Source: DASQZK01 sp963764345 (GTDB lineage Bacteria > Bacteroidota > Bacteroidia > Bacteroidales > GCA-2748055). Taken from it: 64,000 nucleotides of DNA. Below the pieces are notes generated by a model, which made no database searches, was not told the DNA's origin, and saw only the letters and a program-made list of their open reading frames with translations. This document shows, piece by piece, positions 46,037 through 55,029 of the stretch. The stretch's first letter is position 1, and each line of letters starts with the position of its first letter. The position numbers and the translations under genes are program-made. The DNA lies in the NCBI GenBank assembly GCA_963764345.1, contig CAVXSF010000009.1, positions 719,293 through 783,292 on the forward strand, given 5' to 3'.

Positions 46037-48370
46037 ATGAATACATTTCGGAATCACTTTTACTTATCAGGAGCCATTGTCCTTGTTTTTTTAATGGGAA
46101 CAGGAAACTCCTACGGTCAAAAATCGCAAAAGAAAACCTCTGTCCCTTTGAGCATTGATACCCAAAACCTTTCTGTTTCCGTCGACGCAGCCAATTGCCG
46201 CTGGTCGACGCAGGTCAAGGGAACAGAAATGAAAATGAATGATGTCTACTTTCTTCCCGGTGACGATCCCTCGGGATGGAAGATCTCCACCGAGGTTAAC
46301 AAAAACGATACCTCCGACCTGGGTTCATTTGTCACGGTCACCCTTCAGGGGAAAAAACCCGGACAGCTGGATTTCACTTACAATCTCTCTGTCAGCAAAA
46401 CCGGAAACGATATCCTCGTCAGTATGGACCGGGCCAATCACACCGGTCATCCGGTCGATGTGGGTGATATCGATTATTTTGTGTCGCAGGATGCCCGGCT
46501 TGGAGGAACCAACGACAAATGGATCTCTATGGGCACGAAATCCAGCTTCAGAGAATATTACCGTTTGTGGGCTGTGATCAACCTCATTCAACCCACGACA
46601 TATGCAGTAAATCAGGTTATCAGGGACTCGGAAACCGGGAACAGTCTGCTGATGGGACATGTAACGGCTTTCAAGGGAGCATCCAGATTTGAAGTTCGCT
46701 CGGGTTGGCAGGGAAAAGTCCCGAACCGGATGCAGGTCCGCGGATATTGCAGTTATAAGGTAACCATGCCTGATGGAGAGCGTTTCGACGGAGAAAAAAT
46801 GCTCATTTGTTTCAGTACCGATGCGCTTCGGGCCATGGAACATCAGGGTGACTTGATCGCCATAGCTCATGATGTAAGGCTCAGAGAGCGCAGGCCCATT
46901 GATATCGATGATATGGCTCTGGTTTCAGGAAATTACAGTCGTTTCCACGGCTGGATGTCGGGCGGCAGCAACAGAACTGCCAGGAAATTCTTTGAAGAGA
47001 ACGGCCTTTTCGATTTCTACTGGGGCCTCGACAGCGGCATCGACGGTACTCCTGTTCCCTGGGCAACCCTTGGCATATTTGGTTTGGGAGGTAAAAGGAC
47101 ACCCGCGTATCCGGCTGAATGTTTCCTTCCCATAAAAACCGTATGGTATGACAACGACAGTGTCATTGATTTTTCCAATCCGTTGAGCCTGAAACTGGAG
47201 CGCGAACGGGCATTCAAATGGGTCTCGGGCAACGAGAATAAATACGGCCGGGCAGAGATCGACTTTTCAGACTGGTGGGATAAATGGCCCGGACAATACG
47301 ATCCGTATATGAGTGCGCTCGAGACATTCCGGGCCGGATGCCTGCCCTGGCGGGAAGCTACCAATAACGCCCCCGGACTGGTCGTCCGCTCTAATGGTAC
47401 CCGGATCGACCACAATTATGGGATTACGGATATATGCCGCATTTCCGAGGACGCGGACCGAGGATATGAAGATCGCGGCTCACAGATGAACATCAATGAT
47501 GAGTTTACCGGTTTATTCACCGAGTGCGTATTCGGAGCCGCCAACCGCTTTTTCTATAATGGCCGTGTGTTCTGGAATGACTGCGACGGTTTTCATATTT
47601 ACAAGTGGGCTTCAAATACCTCCCTGGCCATAGACCGGGCTGACTTTACTGCCGCCCAGGCTAAAGTGGATGCCAATTTCCACGCCATCGCCGGGAATAC
47701 ACTGTACCTGGCCGATGCCCTGAATGTACCTTATCCGCCCGACAGGATCGAACTGCTGAAACGCATCAGCCCGCCTACCATGGATGTGGCATATCCTGTG
47801 GACCTTTTCGTCAGAAAACCCGCCCGTGTCTGGGACATGCCGGTTGAAAGGCCTTTCGGTAACTGGACCATTCTGGCAGTCTTCAATTATTCTGCGGAAA
47901 GCCACCGTTCCTTTACTGCTCACCTCGACGCCAAAGAGCTTCGTCTGGATCCTGAGAAGGAATACATTGTCTATGAGTTCTGGTCCAAACAACTGATTGG
48001 AACCTTCAAGGGAACCTTCAACTCCCGTCGTGTTGGGCCTTGCGATTGCGATGTTTACAGCATTGTGGAAAAGAAAAACCATCCGGTCCTGATCTCCACC
48101 AGCAGGCATGTGCGGCAAATGGCCTTCGATATTAAAAAACTTGGCTATGATGAGAACCAGCGAGTGCTATCAGGAACCTCCCGTGCGGTGTCTGGAGACC
48201 CCTACCAGCTGCGGATCTTTGTTCCTGAAGGATATACCTTAAATCATGTGCAACTGGAAGAAAATCTTCAGCCGGTCACACATCTCGAAGGAAATCTTTT
48301 AACGGTTGACTATACCACGTCAAACGGCAACGACGTCGATTGGAAGGTCTTTTTCAACGCTGCAGAGTGA
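46037..48370 (+). CDS. Putative clan GH-D-like glycoside hydrolase, unclassified
   Basis: I start at the ATG 46037 (MNTFRNHFYLSGAIVLVFLMG), which gives a signal peptide ending NSYGQ; the open frame extends to 45917 inside the propeller gene. The 777-residue protein has an N-terminal beta-sandwich (about 30-250), a central barrel-like region, and a C-terminal beta domain (NWTILAVFNYS, EYIVYEFWSKQLIGTF) like those ending GH27/GH36 enzymes. Candidate catalytic acids lie in GRAEIDFSDWWDKWP and CRISEDADRGYEDRG, which resemble the D/D pair of clan D. I do not recognise the family with certainty. It is the last gene of the 40398-48370 unit. Confidence 0.55.
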   Translation: MNTFRNHFYLSGAIVLVFLMGTGNSYGQKSQKKTSVPLSIDTQNLSVSVDAANCRWSTQVKGTEMKMNDVYFLPGDDPSGWKISTEVNKNDTSDLGSFVTVTLQGKKPGQLDFTYNLSVSKTGNDILVSMDRANHTGHPVDVGDIDYFVSQDARLGGTNDKWISMGTKSSFREYYRLWAVINLIQPTTYAVNQVIRDSETGNSLLMGHVTAFKGASRFEVRSGWQGKVPNRMQVRGYCSYKVTMPDGERFDGEKMLICFSTDALRAMEHQGDLIAIAHDVRLRERRPIDIDDMALVSGNYSRFHGWMSGGSNRTARKFFEENGLFDFYWGLDSGIDGTPVPWATLGIFGLGGKRTPAYPAECFLPIKTVWYDNDSVIDFSNPLSLKLERERAFKWVSGNENKYGRAEIDFSDWWDKWPGQYDPYMSALETFRAGCLPWREATNNAPGLVVRSNGTRIDHNYGITDICRISEDADRGYEDRGSQMNINDEFTGLFTECVFGAANRFFYNGRVFWNDCDGFHIYKWASNTSLAIDRADFTAAQAKVDANFHAIAGNTLYLADALNVPYPPDRIELLKRISPPTMDVAYPVDLFVRKPARVWDMPVERPFGNWTILAVFNYSAESHRSFTAHLDAKELRLDPEKEYIVYEFWSKQLIGTFKGTFNSRRVGPCDCDVYSIVEKKNHPVLISTSRHVRQMAFDIKKLGYDENQRVLSGTSRAVSGDPYQLRIFVPEGYTLNHVQLEENLQPVTHLEGNLLTVDYTTSNGNDVDWKVFFNAAE

Positions 48371-48384
48371 TGCGGAAATGTATC

Positions 48385-48575
48385 CTTCTGAAAACAGGAA
48401 ATAACTTTGACAAAGCGTATTTCAGTCAATGGTATCGCGCCTCGAAAAACCGGGCAAAAAGAGTTATTATTCTCGTCCCCGGTTCGAATTCCGGACGGCC
48501 CGGATCATTACCGATACAAACCCTGAAGGCAGTTTTGACGACCAATGGATGGTTTTGACAATGAAAGACAACTGA
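48385..48575 (+). pseudogene. Possible 3' remnant of a gene
   Basis: In the frame ending at TGA 48573-48575 the sequence reads FEFRTARIITDTNPEGSF then DDQWMVLTMKDN, which looks like the end of a real protein. The frame has no start, and protein-like stretches upstream are in other frames. It could be the tail of a decayed gene between the clan-D-like gene and the intact GH5-like gene. The rest of the gap to 48853 holds only element C. Confidence 0.25.
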
Positions 48576-48706
48576 TAAAAATGATTTGTGAAAATCTGCG
48601 TATTCAATTCTGAGGCGAAATTCAATCTTTTCCCTGATGCTGAACTGGCAGCTCTGTTCTGAAAAAGTCCGGCCGAAATTGCAGATCGAGGTAATGAGCG
48701 ACCGGT

Positions 48707-48760
48707 ACCCTGTTTATGAGAAAATATTCTACTTATCTGAGACCATTATTCCCTAATTTG
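48707..48760 (+). promoter_or_regulatory. Shared promoter/operator element, copy C (upstream of intact GH5-like gene)
   Basis: ACCC (48707), TTTATGAGAAAATATTCTAC (48713-48732) and the -7-like box TAATTTG (48754-48760), with 36 bases from GAG to box. This copy is closest to the consensus and shows an AGAA-N4-TTCT partial palindrome. The leader is about 90 bases. Confidence 0.75.
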
Positions 48761-48852
48761 CAAATCAGAAGAATTTATATGGAGAAAGCGGGATGCCTAC
48801 TGGTAAGGTCCTTCCGTCAGGGAAACAATTATTCACTTTTTCATTAAGAACC

Positions 48853-50823
48853 ATGAACAAAATATCTACCCTCATATTCATTGCTCTTTTATGCAGCACT
48901 GGAATAACATACGCTCAAGACAAATGGACTGTTGACCGGAATTATATCCTGCTGAATGATACGGCCCTTTTTCTGAACGGGGTGAATTATGTTCCGCCAC
49001 TTCACTGGATGATGATGCTTGAAGACTGGGATGAAAGCCAGGCAGAAAAAGACATTGCCGGAATGAAAAGCATCGGGGTAAAATGTGTGCGTTTTTTTCC
49101 ATTGTGGAACCTCGTACAGCCCGCACCTGATAAGTTGAATGAAAAAGTCATGCAGCGAATCGACCGGGTCCTGGAATTAGGTGCGAAGTATGGAATGTTT
49201 TTCCAGATCACACCGATTACGGGATGGATGTCAGGAGGAACATTTCTTCCGGACTGGGCACTGGGTAACGTTTTTACAGATCCGAAAATTATTGAAGGTG
49301 AAAAATTCCTGGTACGGGAATTTGCAAAACGGTATAAAGACAACCCTGCCCTGGAGGGATTTGATTTTGGGAACGAGATCAATGTCCTGGTAGACCAGAT
49401 GAAGCTGGAAGTTACCCCGGATGATATCGACAAATGGATGCATACTATTTACTCTGCTTTCAAAGAAGGTGCTCCGGATGTCATAATTACCAACGGCATA
49501 GGCACCGGCTTTGATCCGTATTTTAATATTGAAGCCATTAGCCGTTCCTGCGATTATATGTCGGTTCATTCCTATCCTTTCTTTCATGGGACGTCCCGTC
49601 TTGATCCGGGCATCGGCCAACGAACGCTGTACAGCGGGAATTTCATCTCTGAATGGGCTGCCATGGTTCATAAGCCGGTACTTTTACAGGAAAATGGCTC
49701 GGCCAGGCCCGGTACTAACGCTGCACGAGGATTGCGTGTCTATTATATCAGCAGTTGGGCAGAAGGTGATGCCGGATATTTCTGGTGGGGCTCCCATATG
49801 GTTGATCGTGCATATAAGATTAATACTCCCGGTTTAAGACCTGAATATTCGCTCAATAATATGAAATCCGGTGAGCTCGGAGCCGATAAAAGAATGGGGC
49901 TTCTATCGACGGAAAACCTTCCTGAAGAAACCGGTAAGGCATACCAGGAATGTACCGGCTGGATTGATCAACTGGGTGAGGGATGGAAGGACCTGTTACC
50001 GGTTTGCTATATTATCGTTCCATACACAACGGAATTTCACAATACGATGCTCCGGTACATCACCCCTTTTGTGCTGGCGAAACAGGCTCATTTTGACGTA
50101 AAGATATTGTGGGAAAACCGGGAAGTACCAGCTGATGCCGCCGCAGTTGTTATAGCAGGCTTCCGCCTTTCCCCGGAAGGGGAAAAAATGATCGGGCGTT
50201 ATTTAAAGAAAGGCGGAAAAGTCTACCAGTCATGGTATAATGACCTGGCTGAAAACATAAAGTTTTCAGATCGTCCTGATATCTATATGGATTCATTGGT
50301 TTTGAACCTGTCTGAAGCCGCAAAAGAAACACTTGTAAACCTTTCCGTCAGGATGATAAAAGATTCCATACGCAGCATTTCGTTTAACAACCCGAAAGTA
50401 GTTTCTCTTAATCAACCCCTGAACCTGAATGACGATAAAGACGGGTATAAAAATGTCTTCGTAAAAACCAGGGTTGGAAAAGGAACCTATTATTACCTGG
50501 GTGCGAATATCGAAGAGTCGCTGGGTAAACTTCGGAATCCCTGGGCTGCTGATGACTCCTGGTTGTTTTATGAGGCATTTCGTCCTAATACCGAATTTCA
50601 GGTCGATAACAAATACGTTGAATTCTTCCATAAGAAGCGTGGTTCGGAAGAGATCCTGGTTTTCATCAATCATGAAAATTCACCTCAAACCGTACCTGTG
50701 CATTCGGTTAAGCCTGTGAAACTTGAAGATGCCTTTGACAGCCAGGATTATGGAACCAATTCTGATTTCACTTTTCAGCTGGAGCCTGCCGGGGTATTGT
50801 TTTTAAAAGTAACCAGGAACTAA
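48853..50823 (+). CDS. GH5-like retaining glycosidase with amidotransferase-like domain
   Basis: I start at the ATG 48853 (MNKISTLIFIALLCSTGITYAQ), a signal peptide; the frame is open to 48793. The 656-residue protein has a clan-A barrel (about 30-370) with acid/base E175 in GFDFGNEINVL and nucleophile E280 in KPVLLQENGS. A class-I-amidotransferase-like domain follows (about 395-500: VCYIIVPYTTEFH, DAAAVVIAGFRLS), as in GH42 enzymes where it helps form trimers. A C-terminal beta-sandwich ends the protein. It is probably secreted and acts on beta-linked glycans; a GH5-like or GH42-like assignment is unresolved. It is the intact paralogue of the frameshifted gene at 40398 and has its own copy of the shared promoter element. 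Confidence 0.75.
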   Translation: MNKISTLIFIALLCSTGITYAQDKWTVDRNYILLNDTALFLNGVNYVPPLHWMMMLEDWDESQAEKDIAGMKSIGVKCVRFFPLWNLVQPAPDKLNEKVMQRIDRVLELGAKYGMFFQITPITGWMSGGTFLPDWALGNVFTDPKIIEGEKFLVREFAKRYKDNPALEGFDFGNEINVLVDQMKLEVTPDDIDKWMHTIYSAFKEGAPDVIITNGIGTGFDPYFNIEAISRSCDYMSVHSYPFFHGTSRLDPGIGQRTLYSGNFISEWAAMVHKPVLLQENGSARPGTNAARGLRVYYISSWAEGDAGYFWWGSHMVDRAYKINTPGLRPEYSLNNMKSGELGADKRMGLLSTENLPEETGKAYQECTGWIDQLGEGWKDLLPVCYIIVPYTTEFHNTMLRYITPFVLAKQAHFDVKILWENREVPADAAAVVIAGFRLSPEGEKMIGRYLKKGGKVYQSWYNDLAENIKFSDRPDIYMDSLVLNLSEAAKETLVNLSVRMIKDSIRSISFNNPKVVSLNQPLNLNDDKDGYKNVFVKTRVGKGTYYYLGANIEESLGKLRNPWAADDSWLFYEAFRPNTEFQVDNKYVEFFHKKRGSEEILVFINHENSPQTVPVHSVKPVKLEDAFDSQDYGTNSDFTFQLEPAGVLFLKVTRN

Positions 50824-51055
50824 AGCATGCCTGGGACATGAGATGATGTATTCCGTTATCCTTGTCCTGTAAAAAGATGAGCAGAAAAGATGCAGGTTCG
50901 CAATGAACATGGAAATAGCAAGGACCCCTGGAAGACAGACATAATCGGGCGGCGGCTTCCTAATCTGTCAAAATAGAGTTAAAAAGAAATAACATTCCCA
51001 AATAGAAGATTTCCGGAACAGGATCATCGTTAAATGTTATCTAATCTGACCCGTC

Positions 51056-52867
51056 ATGGAAAGAAGAAATTTTCTGAAAAACCTTGGATTTACTGCAGCT
51101 GCAGTATATGTATCACCCAAAATTAGTGGGAACCAGGATAATCCGGTATTTTCTGATATTCAAACCGGTCCATCCGGAAAACAAGCTTCGGTAACCGTTA
51201 AAGATAACATCGTAAATATTGAAACCTATACATTATCAGCGACGGTTGATAAAGGCGTGTTAATATCATTAAAAAGTAAAATTAACGGGGAAGAATTCAT
51301 TTCAAATCCGGATGTCACAAACAGTCATGCATTGCAACTTTTATATGTTAAAGATGACATCATCGACATTAATGAGAAGAAGTACGGAAGCATTGAAACG
51401 CATCAGATCTCAGACCGGAAGGCCGAAGTGATCTTCCACAGCTGGGACGGTGACGGTGTCCTGTTTATTTCTGCGGATCCTGAGACAGGAGACCTGCTTA
51501 TGGAGCCTTCTGCTTATTCCTCCCGTCCGGGAGTGCTGGCCTGCCGTTGGATTGTTTCGGGACTGAAGCCGGATCTTGACATGGTAGCTCCTTTATTCCA
51601 GGGCGTTAAGCTGAAAATGGATGATCCGCTCATTAAAAATAATCGGTGGATGTGGCCCTCCAGATGGGAAGCGGGTCTGGTAATCTTCCAGTCAGGAGAA
51701 GGTGGCTTCTGGATTCATACGCAAGACAACAACTACCGTTACAAAGCACTACAAACCGGCATAGGGTCTGACCCTTTTACCATCGGACTCGAAAGTGAAG
51801 CCTACGGTCCTGTGGACAACAACCTGAGTGCAGGAGGCCTCTGCTGGAGGATCAACACCTACAAAGGAAACTGGCAGGTGCCAGTTGAAACATACCGGCA
51901 ATGGTATTGGCAGGCTTATCATATGGACGCCGAAGAACAGAACCGGCAACCCTGGATACATGATGTCAGCCTGGCTTTATCATGGTGTCCCGGAGAACCG
52001 GAAATTCTCGATGCCCTGGCAAAAAGAGTCTCACCCAAAAAAATTCTGTTGCATTTTCCGAACTGGCGAACTGACAATTACGATGAAAATTATCCAACAT
52101 ATAATGCTAGCGAGAGCGGTAAAGCTTTCATAAAAAAATGTCAGAATATGGGATTCCGTATCATGCCTCATTTCAACACCATTGATATGGATCCCAACAA
52201 TCCGGTATATACCCAGGTCAGGGATTTTGTCTACCGTGACGTTCAGACAAAACAAATTCAGGGCTGGAGCTGGGTAAATCAGACCCCAATAGGCGTTCCG
52301 GAATCAAATCTGATCCGTTTGAACAACAGTGATAAAAAAGTTATGGTAAAAATACATCCGGGACTTGCCAGGTGGAGATCAATTTTGGGGGAGAATATTC
52401 GTAAACCTGCCCTGGATCTGGGTCTCGAGACCGCTTTTGTTGATGTAGCCTTTAACACCTGGAATCTTAACAATTGCCTGGTAGAGTCTATGACGCCTAC
52501 CGAGGGGATGAACCGCCTGATCGAACATATAGCCGGACTTGGAAAGGGTCTTGTGGTTGGAGGAGAAGGGCTGAATGAAATAATCGCCCGGAAATTGTCA
52601 TTCGGACAGGCTCATACATTCAATTTCATGACTTCTATGGACGGGTTGGAACGTCTCGGAGGATGCAACCTGAATGAAGTTCTTCTGGGAAGAGTGTGTC
52701 GTGCGTTCGGATATAATGGCCTCTCCGGAAAAACGAAGGAATCTGAAACCCGGATGCAAATCTTCCTGGAACACGGAATGATTCCTACCATCACTATCCG
52801 GTCTGCAGAGGAAATAACCAATCCGAATCCGGGGGTAAAAAGAATGATTGATATCGCTGCCGGTTAG
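51056..52867 (+). CDS. Tat-type exported glycoside-hydrolase-like protein (DUF6259-like)
   Basis: The 603-residue protein starts MERRNFLKNLGFTAAAVYV, a twin-arginine-like signal, though with RR followed by NFL. Residues about 45-260 look like a beta-sandwich (VDKGVLISLKSKINGEEF). Residues about 300-590 look like an alpha/beta barrel (ILLHFPNWRTDNYDENYP, GFRIMPHFNTIDMDP, ETAFVDVAFNTWNLNN, GLVVGGEGLNEIIARKLSF). The layout resembles the DUF6259 glycosidase-like group. The aspartate in FVDVAF and the glutamate in GGEGLNE are candidate catalytic acids (inference). It lies 232 bases after the GH5-like gene with no obvious terminator, so co-transcription is possible. Confidence 0.5.
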   Translation: MERRNFLKNLGFTAAAVYVSPKISGNQDNPVFSDIQTGPSGKQASVTVKDNIVNIETYTLSATVDKGVLISLKSKINGEEFISNPDVTNSHALQLLYVKDDIIDINEKKYGSIETHQISDRKAEVIFHSWDGDGVLFISADPETGDLLMEPSAYSSRPGVLACRWIVSGLKPDLDMVAPLFQGVKLKMDDPLIKNNRWMWPSRWEAGLVIFQSGEGGFWIHTQDNNYRYKALQTGIGSDPFTIGLESEAYGPVDNNLSAGGLCWRINTYKGNWQVPVETYRQWYWQAYHMDAEEQNRQPWIHDVSLALSWCPGEPEILDALAKRVSPKKILLHFPNWRTDNYDENYPTYNASESGKAFIKKCQNMGFRIMPHFNTIDMDPNNPVYTQVRDFVYRDVQTKQIQGWSWVNQTPIGVPESNLIRLNNSDKKVMVKIHPGLARWRSILGENIRKPALDLGLETAFVDVAFNTWNLNNCLVESMTPTEGMNRLIEHIAGLGKGLVVGGEGLNEIIARKLSFGQAHTFNFMTSMDGLERLGGCNLNEVLLGRVCRAFGYNGLSGKTKESETRMQIFLEHGMIPTITIRSAEEITNPNPGVKRMIDIAAG

Positions 52868-52894
52868 AAGGTAGCAGGGTTGTTGCATGATTCA

Positions 52895-52950
52895 ACCCCC
52901 CTTTTTGAGAAAATGTTCTACTCTGCCGGAATAAATATGGAATAACTTTA
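52895..52950 (+). promoter_or_regulatory. Shared promoter/operator element, copy D (upstream of GH101-like operon)
   Basis: ACCCCCC (52895), TTTTTGAGAAAATGTTCTAC (52902-52921) and the -7-like box TAACTTTA (52943-52950), with 36 bases from GAG to box. The leader to the next start is about 155 bases. Confidence 0.72.
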
Positions 52951-53108
52951 TCACGGTTCATCGTTGAAAATTTTCCGGGTTATGAACATAAAGCATCCTT
53001 ACTATACTAACCAGAATGACCTGGCTGTTTAATACCTGTAGGAAAACCAATAACCCGGTTCAATGATCCGTTCTGTCAGATAGCTGGTAATTTTAAAATA
53101 AGTACACA

Positions 53109-55016
53109 ATGAAAACGATAACATTAACTACGATTTTTCTGATCATTATTTCGTTCACCGGATATTCGAAAATCTGGAGACTATCTGACGAAAACCTTGA
53201 TGTTCAGTTTGATGATCAGGCTCTCAACCTCACAGTCAGAGACAAACGATGCAATAAAACCTGGGTTCAGGACTCGTTTAAGGATGAATATTCAATTACG
53301 AAAATCTCACAAAAAGGTAATTCTCTGACGTTTGACCTCAAAGGTAATTTTCCCTTAACTGTAAACATCACGTTATCTGACGTTTCGGATCTTATTTTCA
53401 GTATTTCGGCAGCTGAAAAAACGGTGATGGATGATCTGATGTTTCCCCCCGCCTTTAAAACGCCTGATGTTAACCATTACGTGCTCATGACTGACGGGGA
53501 AGGCATGTTGCTGTCGGTTGATAATCAGGACTACCCTCTCGGTATAAACAATATTTATTCCATGGCAGGAGGACTGTGCATGCCGTGGCTGGGAATAACG
53601 GATAAAAAGTTTGAAACAGGATATATAGCTATCCTTGACACTCCCAATGATGCTGCTTTCCGGAGCTTCCACGATGGTGATCTTATAACGTTTGAACCTC
53701 TATGGCATTCTACGCTCGGAAAATTCGGATATACCCGGAAGGTGATCTATCATTTTTTCGATAAGGGCGGATATGTCGCACAATGCAAGAAGTATCGCGA
53801 CTATGCCTGGAAAAAAAATGATGTGATAACCTTAAGAGAAAACCAGGAAAAGTTTCCTGCAATGGAGAAGATGATCGGGGCTGTGCGCATGTATGTTTGG
53901 GACCAGGCAAGGCAGGTGAGTTTTGCTAAAGAAATGAAAAAATCAGGGATCAATAAGGCATTTATTCTCTGGGATCCCAATCATACTCCATATCCTGTGG
54001 TGGGTTATGATGACAGCTTGAAGGAACTGGGTTATGCCTCGGGTGTTCAGGATCTCTGGCGGGATATTCATCCGGCTGACTCGATTTCATTACCCGACAG
54101 CCTGGATCCAACCTTTCTGCGCAGGCCGCATTTCCCCGGGTTGTATCCGGAAATTACGGTTAAGAAAAAAGACGGGACTGTCGATAAAACATCCTTCGGT
54201 TCTCATGTATGCCCGAAAGCCATACTACCATTAATCCCCTCACTGAGAGCCGACAAAGAGTTCAGTTTGTACCCCCACGAAGGCTGGTTTGTGGATGTAT
54301 ATCTTTCGAAGGAACTGTTTGAATGTTATGACAAGAATCATCCGCTCACCCGTACCCAATACAAGCAAGCCGTGCTGGATATATATAAACTTTTTTCCGA
54401 TCGGTACAAAGCGTACACCGGGGGTGAATGGGGTGCCGATTACGGGATCCCGGGAGTGGTATTTGCTGATGGCATGATGACCCTTCACCGGACCTGGTTC
54501 TCCTCTGATGCTTACCGAAGAGGAACAATTTATTATGTTGGCGACTGGGGGGATGCACGTCCTTCGATCATGATCAGTACATGTACTGCGACGGACGAAT
54601 ACCTGAAATATTCTATAAACGAATATACCAGGGTTCCTTTGTATGAACTGGTCTATCACGATGCCATTGTAACTTCATGGCGATGGGAAGATTCCAATCA
54701 TAAAATGCCGGAATTATGGTGGAAGAAAGACCTCTTTAATGTTCTTTACGGCACTCCCCCACTCTGGAGCATAGACCGGGAATTGTGGAGAAAGTATAAG
54801 TTGACCTTTATTGAAAGTTACAAAAACGTTCTTCCCTGGATCCAGAAAGTCGGATATGACGAACTGGTTTCACATAAGTTCATCACAGCCGATCGTAAGG
54901 TTCAGGAGAGTGATTTTTCAAGTGGGAACAAGGTGATCGTGAATTTCGGCAATACGGATTATATGTTTAACGGGAAAATGATAAAAGCGAAAGGATATAT
55001 AACGATTCCCGAATAA
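53109..55016 (+). CDS. GH101/GH129-like putative glycosidase, secreted
   Basis: The 635-residue protein has a signal peptide (FLIIISFTGYSK). An N-terminal beta-sandwich (about 25-210) is followed by a barrel with KAFILWDPNHTPYPVVGYDD. The pair D396 in EGWFVDVYLS and E440 in YTGGEWGADYG has the arrangement of the nucleophile and acid/base of GH101-type enzymes. Those release O-linked GalNAc disaccharides, but this branch (similar to DUF5696 proteins) is uncharacterised. In a plant-glycan-like locus another alpha-linkage is more likely (inference). It heads a tight unit: GH3 begins 13 bases downstream. Confidence 0.55.
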   Translation: MKTITLTTIFLIIISFTGYSKIWRLSDENLDVQFDDQALNLTVRDKRCNKTWVQDSFKDEYSITKISQKGNSLTFDLKGNFPLTVNITLSDVSDLIFSISAAEKTVMDDLMFPPAFKTPDVNHYVLMTDGEGMLLSVDNQDYPLGINNIYSMAGGLCMPWLGITDKKFETGYIAILDTPNDAAFRSFHDGDLITFEPLWHSTLGKFGYTRKVIYHFFDKGGYVAQCKKYRDYAWKKNDVITLRENQEKFPAMEKMIGAVRMYVWDQARQVSFAKEMKKSGINKAFILWDPNHTPYPVVGYDDSLKELGYASGVQDLWRDIHPADSISLPDSLDPTFLRRPHFPGLYPEITVKKKDGTVDKTSFGSHVCPKAILPLIPSLRADKEFSLYPHEGWFVDVYLSKELFECYDKNHPLTRTQYKQAVLDIYKLFSDRYKAYTGGEWGADYGIPGVVFADGMMTLHRTWFSSDAYRRGTIYYVGDWGDARPSIMISTCTATDEYLKYSINEYTRVPLYELVYHDAIVTSWRWEDSNHKMPELWWKKDLFNVLYGTPPLWSIDRELWRKYKLTFIESYKNVLPWIQKVGYDELVSHKFITADRKVQESDFSSGNKVIVNFGNTDYMFNGKMIKAKGYITIPE

Positions 55017-55029
55017 CTACGTTCGACCC

